Shown piece after piece: positions 1-8,819 of a stretch of 64,000 nt of DNA. Where the stretch lies: assembly GCA_937877455.1 (NCBI GenBank), contig CALFIU010000177.1:1-64000 (forward strand), read 5' to 3'. The translations under genes were made by a program, and so were the position numbers. The DNA comes from an uncultured Bacteroidales bacterium (GTDB taxonomy: Bacteria > Bacteroidota > Bacteroidia > Bacteroidales > UBA3824). The stretch's first letter is position 1. Each line of letters starts with the position of its first letter. Below the pieces are notes generated by a model. It did no database searches. It was given only the letters and a program-made list of their open reading frames with translations, and was not told the DNA's origin.

Positions 1-99
1 GTCAGGCCCGCTGCGGTACAACCAATTGTTATGTGGACGCCCGCACTGAGGCGCGTGGGAGAAAAATGGGAGATTATGAGTCGGATAATTCAAGGCTGA
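1..99 (+). CDS. possible C-terminal end of an upstream gene (partial)
   Basis: The first reading frame is open from the window edge to a TGA at 97-99 and overlaps the start of the next gene in another frame. A -30 nt overlap of this kind is common between genes of a phage-tail operon. Its G+C content matches the G+C-rich 5' part of the next gene (38 of 60 in the first line, counted by hand). The 32 residues are not recognised, and chance openness is quite possible in G+C-rich sequence. Confidence 0.2.
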   Translation, partial: VRPAAVQPIVMWTPALRRVGEKWEIMSRIIQG

Positions 100-1328
100 C
101 GCCCTACCTTTTCATAGTTGAGATTGATGGAATCCAGACGATGAGGTTCCAGAAATGCGAGGGACTGGAAGCAGAGACAGAGGTCTTTGAATATCAAGAA
201 GGCGGCGGAGCAGTACACAAGTTCAAGGGAAGGACACGGTTTCCGAACTTGATCTTAGAAAAAGGCATTGTAGACAATGATGTTCTGTGGAAATGGTACA
301 AGAAAACCAATGAGGGCAAAGTTGAGCGAAAGTCTGGTTCTGTCGTACTTTGCAACCTGCAGGGAGAGGAAGTAAAGCGATGGAACTTTTTCAGGGCTTT
401 TCCCTGCCGCTGGATTGGTCCAGCCCTCTGCGGAAGTGACAGAAGGACATATGCAGTTGAGAAGATTGAGATTGCTTACGAATGGCTTGAGCCTTACGCT
501 GACAATGAGGATGAAGTAGAGGGAAATCCTCAGCCTATAGAACTTAAGTCTATTGTTGAGGAAAAGAAAAAAAGTAAACTTCCTTTGTTTGCTATTCTTG
601 CATTGTTACTAATTGGAATTGGGGTTGCAATCTATTGGAAAACGCGTCCAAAAGAAAGTAAAAACAATGAAAATACAGAAAATACCGTTCAACAAAACGA
701 AAATCAACAACATAGCGTTGACGCAAATGAGCCATCAGTTACGCCTCAACAACCTACTGAGCCTGAAAAAACACAGGAAGAAATAGAACGAGAAAATGCT
801 CTTAATCAGTTAATTAAAAATGGAGAAGCCGCATACAAAGAAAAAAACATGGCTCGTGCAAAACAATTGCTCGATTCGGCAGCAAAACTCGCACCAGATA
901 ATCAAAACATAAAAAAACAACTCGAAGAGTGCAATAAGATAATAAATAATTCGCTTTTGCACGAGTTGAAACCGCAAAAAGGTGAAAATGGAAAACTTGG
1001 TTTTGTTGATGCCGATGGCAATGTTGTAATTGATTATCTTTATGATTACACCAACGGTAACAATACTAACGACGTAACCAAAGGAGATCATTTTCAACAT
1101 CCAACTGCGGATCTTCTTGTCGTTAGAAAAGATGGAAAATGGGGTGTGATTGATGATGATACCAAGCTGCCAATTACAGAGTTTAAATATGGTTGTGTAA
1201 TTTGGATGGGAAATAATGGCGTTTGGTTATATCGACAAAACAAGGTAACAGTTGGAACTCGTGATAGAGTTTATTTTAAAGACAGCGAGGGCGGTCTTAT
1301 TTATGAACGCAATATAAAAAATTTGTAA
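66..1328 (+). CDS. phage-type tail tube domain fused to TM helix, TPR and WG repeats
   Basis: Residues 1-145 resemble the T4 gp19-like tail tube family of contractile tails and extracellular injection systems: an opening like GDY...PYLFIVEIDG, a CEGLEAETEVFEYQEGG block, the DNDVLWKWYKKT segment, and a closing EKIEIAYEWLEP. Family members normally end there. Here a basic stretch leads into one membrane helix (about 172-191), then a Q/N/T/E-rich linker, a TPR-like pair of helices (about 250-297) and at least two WG-repeat units (GKLGFVDADG, GKWGVIDDD; about 300-375). KKKSK before the helix predicts the tube domain in the cytoplasm and TPR/WG outside the membrane. I start it at the internal ATG at 66, after a GGGAGA stretch, because the tube family begins there; an in-frame ATG at 33 would add 11 residues. 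The 5' ~480 bases are much richer in G+C than the remainder. Function is unknown; no other tail gene is visible. Confidence 0.75.
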   Translation: MGDYESDNSRLTPYLFIVEIDGIQTMRFQKCEGLEAETEVFEYQEGGGAVHKFKGRTRFPNLILEKGIVDNDVLWKWYKKTNEGKVERKSGSVVLCNLQGEEVKRWNFFRAFPCRWIGPALCGSDRRTYAVEKIEIAYEWLEPYADNEDEVEGNPQPIELKSIVEEKKKSKLPLFAILALLLIGIGVAIYWKTRPKESKNNENTENTVQQNENQQHSVDANEPSVTPQQPTEPEKTQEEIERENALNQLIKNGEAAYKEKNMARAKQLLDSAAKLAPDNQNIKKQLEECNKIINNSLLHELKPQKGENGKLGFVDADGNVVIDYLYDYTNGNNTNDVTKGDHFQHPTADLLVVRKDGKWGVIDDDTKLPITEFKYGCVIWMGNNGVWLYRQNKVTVGTRDRVYFKDSEGGLIYERNIKNL

Positions 1329-1351
1329 TAATTTGTTTATCAATGAGATAA

Positions 1352-1386
1352 ATGGCTGTCCCAAAAAATGCGGGCAGCCTTTTTTA
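1352..1386 (+). terminator. rho-independent terminator of the tail-tube/WG gene
   Basis: GGCTGTCCC at 1354-1362 pairs with GGGCAGCC at 1372-1379 and is followed by a run of T. It sits 25 nt after the stop codon. It covers an upstream in-frame ATG of the next gene, which argues against that ATG as a start. Confidence 0.8.
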
Positions 1387-1453
1387 TAAAACAATAAATA
1401 AAAAACTTGTAGAAAATAAGTTTTTGATTAACTTGCAGACAAAACTTTTTATA

Positions 1454-2749
1454 ATGAAAAAATTTGTAAATTTATTAGTATTTATCGGTATTTCTATAAT
1501 ATACATTGGTTGTGGCGCAAGTAAAAAAAATGCTGTTCCAACCAAGCAATTATCGGCTATTGCAATAGGCTCAGCAAATCTCGCTCAAATATACAATCCT
1601 GTGAGTACGACAATACATCCAAATATTTTTATTCGTAAAAATAATTCTCAAGATATTGATTTATATGTAGTTATTAACGATAACGAATTACTATTTTCTA
1701 AGGCAAATGCTCAAAATCAGTCGATGGCCAAGGTTAGAGTATTTTATAAAATGATTGATAGCTACGAAAATAATACACTGATAGACAGTAGTTTAAAGGT
1801 TATTACAATAAAAAAATCGTCAAGTTCAAAGACTTTAGCCATAAAAATAAAACTAAAACCCATTCAAGAAGAAAAATTTGTTCTCCAAACCACAGTTACC
1901 GACCTCAATCGTGGCAAAATGAATATCAGTTTTATTGATGTGGACAAAAATAATAGTTATTGTTACGACAATTTTTCCAAGTTAAAAATAGACAATTCAC
2001 AGCCATATACAGATAATTTTATACATATTGGCGATACTGTAAATATAAATTTTTATAATACCAATTATTCAAAAATCTTAAAATCATATTTGCCAACAAG
2101 CGAATATCTACCAGAAACACCTTATTTTTCGTACCCAGCGCAAGAGCATAAATTGCAGTGGGGTGAATTGTCAAATTTTGGTGTAAATGATAGGTTTATT
2201 GCTGAAAAATCTGGTATATATATTTTTACGGCAGATACTTCTCAAAATTATGGTCTTACATTGCCATGTTTTAGTGGAAATCACCCATACATAAACGAGC
2301 CGCACGAAATGCTTAAACTTGTTAAATATTTGACTTCCAATATAGAATTTGATACAATTATCAATAATAGTAATGTTAAACTTTCCTTAGATGATTTTTG
2401 GTATTCGTGTAGCCACGATTTAAAAAATGCCAAGGATCTTATAAAAATTTATTATAGTAGAGCAGTTTATGCTAACATCTTTTTCACCGACTATCGCCAA
2501 GGAATGTTTACCGATCGCGGCATGGTTTATATTGTTTTAGGTGCGCCAAAAAAACTTGCATTGCGTAGCGATTGTGAAATTTGGACTTACACCGACAAAA
2601 AAGGCTACGAAATAAAATTTGTGTTTAATAAAGATTTTAATTCTCAATTTGCCACTCCTGAATATTCTTTAAAACGAAGCACCGAATTAAAAACACTTTG
2701 GGACGAAGCCGTAAAAACTTGGCGAAGTGGAAAAGCTGCATCGTATTAG
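1454..2749 (+). CDS. GWxTD domain lipoprotein
   Basis: A 431-residue exported protein. The ATG at 1454 gives a clean signal peptide (MKKFVNLLVFIG...) ending in a lipobox-like YIGC, so it is probably a lipoprotein. An earlier in-frame ATG at 1352 lies in the terminator of the preceding gene. The C-terminal ~100 residues carry the GWxTD signature in variant form, with FTDRGMVYIVLGAPKK followed by EIWTY. The family is widespread in Bacteroidota and of unknown biochemical function. The middle of the protein is beta-rich and not recognised. It stands alone between two terminators. Confidence 0.75.
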   Translation: MKKFVNLLVFIGISIIYIGCGASKKNAVPTKQLSAIAIGSANLAQIYNPVSTTIHPNIFIRKNNSQDIDLYVVINDNELLFSKANAQNQSMAKVRVFYKMIDSYENNTLIDSSLKVITIKKSSSSKTLAIKIKLKPIQEEKFVLQTTVTDLNRGKMNISFIDVDKNNSYCYDNFSKLKIDNSQPYTDNFIHIGDTVNINFYNTNYSKILKSYLPTSEYLPETPYFSYPAQEHKLQWGELSNFGVNDRFIAEKSGIYIFTADTSQNYGLTLPCFSGNHPYINEPHEMLKLVKYLTSNIEFDTIINNSNVKLSLDDFWYSCSHDLKNAKDLIKIYYSRAVYANIFFTDYRQGMFTDRGMVYIVLGAPKKLALRSDCEIWTYTDKKGYEIKFVFNKDFNSQFATPEYSLKRSTELKTLWDEAVKTWRSGKAASY

Positions 2750-2771
2750 ATTTTTGAGTATAGATAAAAAA

Positions 2772-2807
2772 AAATGCTAATTTTATAAATAAAATTAGCG
2801 TTTTTTT
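2772..2807. terminator. bidirectional terminator
   Basis: GCTAATTTTAT (2776-2786) and ATAAAATTAGC (2789-2799) form an 11-bp stem with A-rich left and T-rich right flanks. It can stop both the GWxTD gene and the convergent gene. Confidence 0.85.
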
Positions 2808-2822
2808 AGGTATTATAATTTA

Positions 2823-3230
2823 TTATTCACAAATCAATTGTAATTTATATTCAATTGGCTTAGAATCAGAATCACCAACTTTTGTAGTTCTTACAATAAT
2901 TGTTTTTTTGCTAACATTTCCTGCAATTTCAGGATAGACAGTCAAAAGTACAGAACCTTTTTCACCAGCCGCAACTTGTTTTGATTTAGGCATTGCGCTT
3001 ACGCCTGCTGGTAGTTCAAATGACGAAAATTCAATAGCAACTGCCGATTTATTTTCTATAAAAACTTCACGACACACTGGCACTGTTTCTAATTTGCCAA
3101 TATTAACCATTTGAGATTTAAAGCCGCGAGTGCTTCCAAATAGTTGAGCCTCTTCTTCTTCGCTCTGTGCAAAACTTACACTTGCAAAAAATACAAGTAG
3201 AAATGCTGTTAAAATGCTTTTTAGTTTCAT
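2823..3230 (-). CDS. small exported Ig-like (DUF1573-like) protein
   Basis: A 135-residue protein with a clear signal peptide (MKLKSILTAFLLVFFASVSFAQ), so I use the internal ATG at 3230 rather than the one at 3278. The mature part begins with an acidic SEEEEAQLFGS stretch, followed by a single beta-sandwich-like domain with alternating hydrophobic strands (VFIENKSAVAIEFSSF; GSVLLTVYPE). It recalls DUF1573/ASPM-SPD-2-Hydin-type domains, which are common exported proteins in Bacteroidota. No catalytic residues are visible. It is monocistronic and convergent with the GWxTD gene. The family assignment is tentative. Confidence 0.55.
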   Translation of the reverse strand: MKLKSILTAFLLVFFASVSFAQSEEEEAQLFGSTRGFKSQMVNIGKLETVPVCREVFIENKSAVAIEFSSFELPAGVSAMPKSKQVAAGEKGSVLLTVYPEIAGNVSKKTIIVRTTKVGDSDSKPIEYKLQLICE

Positions 3231-3379
3231 AATATTTATAAAATTTAAATTAATAATTTGCTTGATTGCCAATTTCAAATGTTATAACGTTCACATTTGA
3301 AATTTATTGCAATAATATTGATTTTTTTTATAAAAAACAATTTTTTCTGTTTTTCGTCTTAAATTAAGGGGTTTTTACT

Positions 3380-3448
3380 CGTCAATTTCTTTTGAAATGA
3401 TATATTGCGGGCGGATTTGCGTGTCCGTCTGTTTAAGTGAATTTGACG
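3380..3448. repeat. dispersed palindromic element, copy 1
   Basis: A 69-bp element with imperfect terminal inverted repeats (CGTCAATTTCTTTTGAA at the left, TTTAAGTGAATTTGACG at the right) around a G+C-rich hairpin, GGCGGATTTGCGTGTCCGTC. Related copies lie at 13268-13337, 33229-33409, 35281-35348 and 63835-64000. All are intergenic. Confidence 0.75.
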
Positions 3449-3564
3449 TTTTTTTTAGGTGCATTATATTTTTATGAATAAAATAATATAATTTAAAACT
3501 ATAAAAATGTAAAAAAAAATATTTTTTAACCTTATTTAAATTGTCTTATAAGATAAATTTTTGT

Positions 3565-3571
3565 TACTTTG
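3565..3571 (+). promoter_or_regulatory. promoter -7 box of tamB (TAcTTTG)
   Basis: TACTTTG, close to the Bacteroidota TAnnTTTG box with one fewer spacer base, 35 nt before the chosen tamB start. It overlaps an upstream in-frame ATG (3561), which therefore cannot be the start if this box is used. Confidence 0.5.
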
Positions 3572-3605
3572 CAAAGTCAACATTAAAGCAAATCTTTGCC
3601 GAAAA

Positions 3606-6600
3606 ATGTCCAAAAAAAAGAGCATATTAAAAAAAATTTTGCTTGTTTTAATTGCCACGCCTATTGTTTTATTAGCGTTGGTTACTTTAATTGCATCATC
3701 GTCTCCTGTTCAGACATTTATTACTGGATTTGCATCTGATTATCTTTCTGATAGTTATAATACAGAAGTTAAAGTTTCGAGGGTTTTTATAAATCCTTTT
3801 AATGGCAAGGTTGATTTACAAGGCGTTTTTATTCGAGATCTTAATTATGACACATTGCTCTATGCTGGCAAAATTAACACAAAACTAAAACGATTTAATT
3901 TAGCCACAATGAGATTTCGTCTTTCAAATTTAGACATCGATAGTGTTACTGCTAACTTGTTGGTTGATAGTATTGGAAATTTTAATTTTGATTTTTTGTT
4001 ATCTTCTGATAGCACTCAAACCGATACCATTGAACAAAATTCTGATGATGTAAAATTTAGAATTGCTGTCGAAAAAATAAATTTAACAAACATAAACTTC
4101 AAATATTCAACAAAATACGATAGCATTGTTCCTATTGCAATGGATTTTGATAATATTATTTTAAAAAACATAAATTTGTCGGCACATGATTTTTCAATAA
4201 ATCAAGATTTAGAAATTTACACGGTAATAGATTCGTTGCAAGCATGGGAACATTGTGGTTTTAAAATCAATAAATTGTCGGCAGAAACATTTGTAAGTCC
4301 TTATAATATAAAACTTTATGATTTAAATCTTATTACACCAAACACCAATTTATTAGCCGATAGTTTAAAATTTATTTACAATGGTTTTGATGCCTTTTCT
4401 TATTTTTGCGACAGCGTAAAAATAGAGTCTAACATTATTGAAAAATCTACTCTTGCATTAAAAGATTTGGCAGCTTTTGTTCCTGATGTTTATGGTTACA
4501 ACATTACGCCAGTTATTTCTGGTAATATTGTTGGTGAAGTAAACAATTTAAAAATCAGAAATTTAAGTATTAATTATGCTAATGATACAAAGTTATTAGC
4601 AGATGCCGATATTTCTGGACTTCCCGACATTGATAAAACATTTTTTAACGTTAACATAAAAGATTTGTCGGCATCGCAACGAGATTTAAATTCGATACGA
4701 AAAGTTGGTGATACTTCAAGCGTTATAGACCTTCCCGAAGCGTTAAAAGATTTAGGTATAATTAATTATAACGCCAAAATAGTTGGCACAATTAATAAAC
4801 TTTCTGTTGATGGTAAACTAAATTCTAATCTTGGTGAAATAGAAACAGCTGTTAAAATACTAACTGACAGCGTTTCTACAAACGTAGAAGGAATTGTTTC
4901 GGCAGGAAATCTTGATATTGGTTCGGTGTCGGGCGATAGAGATAATTTTGGAAAACTTTTTACTAACGATACAATTAATATAAAAATTTATAATTCGGGA
5001 CAAATTTCGGGCAAAGCAAAAGGACGAATAGATTCTCTTGGACTTTTGGGTTACACATATTCTAATGTTGCGCTTAATGGAAAATTTTCTGAAAACGATT
5101 TTAATGGAGAAATTTTTATTAACGACCCAAATCTTAAAATGTTATTCAATGGTCTTGTAAAATTTGGAGACAAAACACCACAATTTAATTTTGATCTTAG
5201 TGTTGACCATGCCGATTTAAAAAAGATGAATATTTTAAACGACACTATTGATAAAATTAACTTTGCATTAACGGCAGATTTTGAAGGTTCTTCGCTCGAC
5301 GATTTAAATGGTATGATAATCCTTACAGATAAACTTGTTTTTCAACAAAACTCCAAAAAATTAGAACTTAACCATTTGACTTTAAATGCGTTTATAGATC
5401 ATTATATTTGTAATTTACCTTTAAAAAAAATAAAAATTCGTAGCGATTTTGTTGATGTTGATATGCAGGGGCTTTTTGAAAGTAGGCAACTTACAGGAAT
5501 TTTATCAAATTTTGTTTATATGGTTTTTCCATCTCTTGATTACGAAGGCACGGCACCAAAACCTCCACGCCAAAGGTTAGCGCAGAAAAAAATTTCGTTC
5601 AACGACCCTGATTTTCAACGCCTTCTTGGCAACAATTTTAAGTTTCAAGCAAATTTAAAAAACTCGGAGCGGCTTACAAGTTTCTTTATGCCAGAGTTTC
5701 ATATAAGCAACAATACTTCGGCATCGGGCGGTTTTGATACAAGAAAACATCATATTTGGGTTGACGCAAAAACAGATAGCATTGTTTATAATGGTGTAAA
5801 AATCGACAGCTTAAATATTAATGCGCATGCCTTAGAACGCGATTTTTATTTTGGAGTAAGGTCTGATTCAATAGCATTAAGTGATAGTTTCAAAATAAAA
5901 AAGCCAATGTTTTTTGTAAAAGCACGACGTGATAGTGCATCATACGCTTTTAATTGGCAAAACCATGAGAAAAAAAATGAAGGAGAAATAAGCGGAAATA
6001 TAATTTTGCAAAAACATTATATCGATCGCCATTTTCCACTCATTATTGGAAATATAAATAAAGGAGACTTTTTTTTAATGGATTCGCCTTGGCATATTTC
6101 CGAAAGTGAGTTTTTAATAGATACTAACTCTGTGGAAATTAAGAATTTTGGTCTTAATTCTAATGGACAACTTATAGAGGCAGAGGGAACCATTTGTAGT
6201 GATCCATCAAAATCAATTTCTGCCGACATTCGAGAGCTTGATTTAAAAGTTGTAAGCGACATTTTAACTGGATTTAACATCGTTGAGGGGTTAAAAATAA
6301 GTGGTATAATGAGTGGACATACCAATATTTCAAACATTTATGGCGATATACCAGTATTTGAAACATCAGATCAAGTTTCTGATTTAAAAATAAATGATGT
6401 TTCGCTTGGAGATTTTTTTGCAGCATGCAACTTTACTCCTAATGATTCGACAATTTTGCTTGATTTTTATACTAAAAGACGCTTATCAAATGCCCAAAAC
6501 GCAGAAAAAGATACCCTAAAACCGTTGCACGGATATGGAATATGTAATATTGAGAAAAAAACTATTGATTTTACATTTGATGTTAATTATTTGCCTTTAA

Positions 6601-8183
6601 ACACATTTAAACCATATTTTCAAGATTATTTAGAAACATCAAAATATTCAATACTGTCTGGTTTTGCAAGAGTAAAAGGAAATATTGATGACCCAAAAAT
6701 TATGTCAACAATGAGTCTTCATGGTGGATATTTTAAAATAAATTATCTTGGAACGCAATACGACATCAATGATTCGCTTGGTATAACACTTGATAATAAT
6801 AAGATAAAACTCAGTCAAACAAAACTTTATAGCGATAGAGGAACAGGTTCGGCAATTCTTAGTGGCGAAATTAACCACAAAAATTTTGATAATCTCAACA
6901 TCAACCTCAATTTAAAGTGTAACAATTTTATGTTTCTCAATGCCAAGGAATCAGATACAGCAGCCTTTTATGGTAAAGCATACGCCTCTGGAGATATAAG
7001 TTTAACAGGCAATCCCGCGCGTAGAATTAACATTGAGGCAAGGGTAAAAACCGAAAAAAACACCGTAGTTTATCTTCCTATGTATGGCGCAAGCGATGCC
7101 AGCACAGACTATGAGTTTATAACATTTAAAAGCATTGACACGGCTACCATTGCAACCAAGCGACGTGCAGCAAATTTAATGGGATTAAAAATGAATTTTA
7201 ATCTCGAAGTAACTCCAGATGCCGAAGTTCAAATAATTTTAGACCCCACCACTGGCGATATTATGAAAGCATCTGCTAGCGGCAACCTTAGACTTGATAT
7301 TTCTGGTAATGGCGATTTCAATATGTATGGCACGCTTCAAGTAGAAAAAGGCGAATATATGTTTACAATGCAAAATATTTTTAGTAAAAAATTTGAAGTG
7401 CAAAAAGGTGGTACTTTAAGGTGGAATGGTGCGCCAACCGACGCAATTGTTAACATTTCAGCCATTTATAAACTTCGAAAAGTAAACCTTTTTAATCTTA
7501 TGCCAACCGAAGAAAGTTATAGAGATAAAAAAATACCTGTTCAATGTCTGCTCAACATGCGCGAAAATATTATGCAACCAGAAATTTCGTTTGGTATAAA
7601 ACTTTATGATGCTGATGATAGAGTGCAAACACAAATTGACAATCTTGACGAGGGTAATCTAAACAAGCAAGTGGTATCGTTGCTACTTCTCAACCAATTT
7701 CAACCATTACCCGGATTGCGTTCTTCAAACCAAACTGGTATGTTTAATGCTGGCGAATTGCTTAGTAATCAGTTAAATCACTGGTTATCGGATATAAGTG
7801 ATAATTTTGATTTAGGCGTAAACTATCAAATGGGAGACGAAGCAACATCATCAGAATTTGAGGTTGCCGTTTCTACCCAACTTTTCGACGATAGAGTTTC
7901 AATAAGCACAAATGTAGGTGTAGGTGGCGAAACCAAAACAAATACAGCATCAAAATCAAATAATGTGGTTGGCGAGGTAGAGGTTAACGTAAATCTTAAC
8001 AAAAGTGGAAGCGTAAAACTAAAAGCATATAATAAGGCTAATGACGATGATTTTGATCAAGCTCCTTACACTCAAGGAGTAGGTATCTCATTTAGAAAAG
8101 AATTTGACAAAATAAAAGACATTTTTGCACTTAAACGAAAGAAAAAAATCAAATATTACGAACTTGACGAATTTAAAAACTAA
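3606..8183 (+). CDS. tamB: TamB-like translocation/assembly protein (DUF490)
   Basis: A 1525-residue protein anchored by one N-terminal helix (ILKKILLVLIATPIVLLALVTLIA). A very long body of repeated short beta strands follows, rich in D/N/S, as expected of the AsmA/TamB beta-taco fold that bridges the periplasm. The last ~350 residues resemble the TamB C-terminal domain, including SGNGDFNMYGTLQVEKGEYMF in two halves and the final VGISFRKEF strand. In Proteobacteria TamB works with an Omp85 protein and carries phospholipid to the outer membrane; a similar envelope role is inferred here. No TamA/BamA homologue is adjacent. The start at 3606 is chosen because the TAcTTTG box at 3565 overlaps the earlier ATG. 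The left end of a deleted IS abuts the stop codon. Confidence 0.85.
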   Translation: MSKKKSILKKILLVLIATPIVLLALVTLIASSSPVQTFITGFASDYLSDSYNTEVKVSRVFINPFNGKVDLQGVFIRDLNYDTLLYAGKINTKLKRFNLATMRFRLSNLDIDSVTANLLVDSIGNFNFDFLLSSDSTQTDTIEQNSDDVKFRIAVEKINLTNINFKYSTKYDSIVPIAMDFDNIILKNINLSAHDFSINQDLEIYTVIDSLQAWEHCGFKINKLSAETFVSPYNIKLYDLNLITPNTNLLADSLKFIYNGFDAFSYFCDSVKIESNIIEKSTLALKDLAAFVPDVYGYNITPVISGNIVGEVNNLKIRNLSINYANDTKLLADADISGLPDIDKTFFNVNIKDLSASQRDLNSIRKVGDTSSVIDLPEALKDLGIINYNAKIVGTINKLSVDGKLNSNLGEIETAVKILTDSVSTNVEGIVSAGNLDIGSVSGDRDNFGKLFTNDTINIKIYNSGQISGKAKGRIDSLGLLGYTYSNVALNGKFSENDFNGEIFINDPNLKMLFNGLVKFGDKTPQFNFDLSVDHADLKKMNILNDTIDKINFALTADFEGSSLDDLNGMIILTDKLVFQQNSKKLELNHLTLNAFIDHYICNLPLKKIKIRSDFVDVDMQGLFESRQLTGILSNFVYMVFPSLDYEGTAPKPPRQRLAQKKISFNDPDFQRLLGNNFKFQANLKNSERLTSFFMPEFHISNNTSASGGFDTRKHHIWVDAKTDSIVYNGVKIDSLNINAHALERDFYFGVRSDSIALSDSFKIKKPMFFVKARRDSASYAFNWQNHEKKNEGEISGNIILQKHYIDRHFPLIIGNINKGDFFLMDSPWHISESEFLIDTNSVEIKNFGLNSNGQLIEAEGTICSDPSKSISADIRELDLKVVSDILTGFNIVEGLKISGIMSGHTNISNIYGDIPVFETSDQVSDLKINDVSLGDFFAACNFTPNDSTILLDFYTKRRLSNAQNAEKDTLKPLHGYGICNIEKKTIDFTFDVNYLPLNTFKPYFQDYLETSKYSILSGFARVKGNIDDPKIMSTMSLHGGYFKINYLGTQYDINDSLGITLDNNKIKLSQTKLYSDRGTGSAILSGEINHKNFDNLNINLNLKCNNFMFLNAKESDTAAFYGKAYASGDISLTGNPARRINIEARVKTEKNTVVYLPMYGASDASTDYEFITFKSIDTATIATKRRAANLMGLKMNFNLEVTPDAEVQIILDPTTGDIMKASASGNLRLDISGNGDFNMYGTLQVEKGEYMFTMQNIFSKKFEVQKGGTLRWNGAPTDAIVNISAIYKLRKVNLFNLMPTEESYRDKKIPVQCLLNMRENIMQPEISFGIKLYDADDRVQTQIDNLDEGNLNKQVVSLLLLNQFQPLPGLRSSNQTGMFNAGELLSNQLNHWLSDISDNFDLGVNYQMGDEATSSEFEVAVSTQLFDDRVSISTNVGVGGETKTNTASKSNNVVGEVEVNVNLNKSGSVKLKAYNKANDDDFDQAPYTQGVGISFRKEFDKIKDIFALKRKKKIKYYELDEFKN

Positions 8184-8610
8184 AAATCCCTACTTGCATA
8201 CGGGGTATTTTTTGTAATTTTGAGTGCTAAATGAGTTCAACAATGACACACAAAACAAATACCTCGCGTAGCGATACACCGTGGGATAGAGTTGAAAATT
8301 TACCCCCAACACAACAATTTATACGCGACAAACATAAAATGCATTACCAACAAGGGCATTCGACATTATTAGAATCAGGAGAAAAGCTCTTGATAAATTC
8401 TTATATACCAAAATCTTGCCCATTCTGCAATGGTGAAAAGTTCGTAAAAATAGGACTTGATGAATTCTTTTGTTTTCAATCAACCTGAAAATCATCTCGA
8501 AAAAGTGGAAAAACTGATAAAATTGATTTTCAAAAATCCAAAACGATTAAGATACCGAGAACAGTTTAATCAAAAGTAGGTTTTTATACCCCGTATGCAA
8601 GTTGGGATTT
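8184..8610 (+). mobile_element. internally deleted insertion sequence with 25-bp terminal inverted repeats
   Basis: Positions 8184-8208 and 8586-8610 are inverted copies that match at 24 of 25 positions (core ACTTGCATACGGGGTAT). The 427 bp between their outer ends hold only a zinc-ribbon start and a short C-terminal tail of what looks like one transposase. It is therefore read as a non-autonomous derivative of an IS. It inserted directly after the tamB stop codon. I could not identify an unambiguous target duplication. Confidence 0.65.
8231..8579 (+). pseudogene. transposase remnant: zinc-ribbon N-terminus plus C-terminal tail
   Basis: An 85-codon frame (8231-8488) ends in a zinc-knuckle-like KSCPFCNGEKFVKIG, as at the start of many IS transposases, and then stops. 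An overlapping frame (ATG at 8460, stop at 8577-8579) encodes 39 residues, with HLEKVEKLIKLIF and RLRYREQF, that look like a transposase C-terminal tail. The catalytic core expected between them is missing, so this is a deletion derivative with a frame change at the join. The family is not identified with certainty. Confidence 0.5.
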
Positions 8611-8772
8611 AAAGAGAAAATTCTATCCACCCACATTTGGATTGGTCTTAGCGTTGTAGCCGCTGTTTTAATGGCTTTTATCATATTTGCTATGCAATAC
8701 AACATCGATTTGGAAAAAAATCTTGGTAAATATAAAAACCTAAAAGAATACATTTTTAACACTGGAAAATAA
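8602..8772 (+). pseudogene. remnant or very small membrane protein
   Basis: An open frame runs through the right inverted repeat and encodes one strong membrane helix (HIWIGLSVVAAVLMAFIIFA), then a polar tail ending at the TAA at 8770-8772. The only plausible starts are a TTG at 8602 inside the IS end or a start removed by the insertion. It is either the 3' part of a gene cut off by the IS or a 56-residue protein using TTG. A good terminator follows directly, which favours a once-real gene. Confidence 0.35.
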
Positions 8773-8812
8773 AAAAATCCCCCCAACCATCAATTGCTTG
8801 GGGGGATTTTTA
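8771..8812. terminator. bidirectional terminator
   Basis: TCCCCCCAA (8778-8786) pairs with TTGGGGGGA (8798-8806). There is an A-run on the left and a T-run on the right. It serves the remnant gene and the convergent nhaD. Confidence 0.9.
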
Positions 8813-8819
8813 AAATATT

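Larger units (their letters stand above)
3231..3605. other. 375-bp divergent intergenic region
   Basis: Apart from the palindromic repeat at 3380-3448 and the tamB promoter-like box near 3565, this is AT-rich sequence with no ORF and no RNA structure that I can support. Confidence 0.5.

Noticed and set aside
1..1328. Intact prophage or injection-system cluster
   Set aside because: Only one tail-type domain is in the window. The following genes are ordinary chromosomal genes.
1352..1453. N-terminal extension of the GWxTD lipoprotein
   Set aside because: It would start within the terminator of the preceding gene and would bury the signal peptide.
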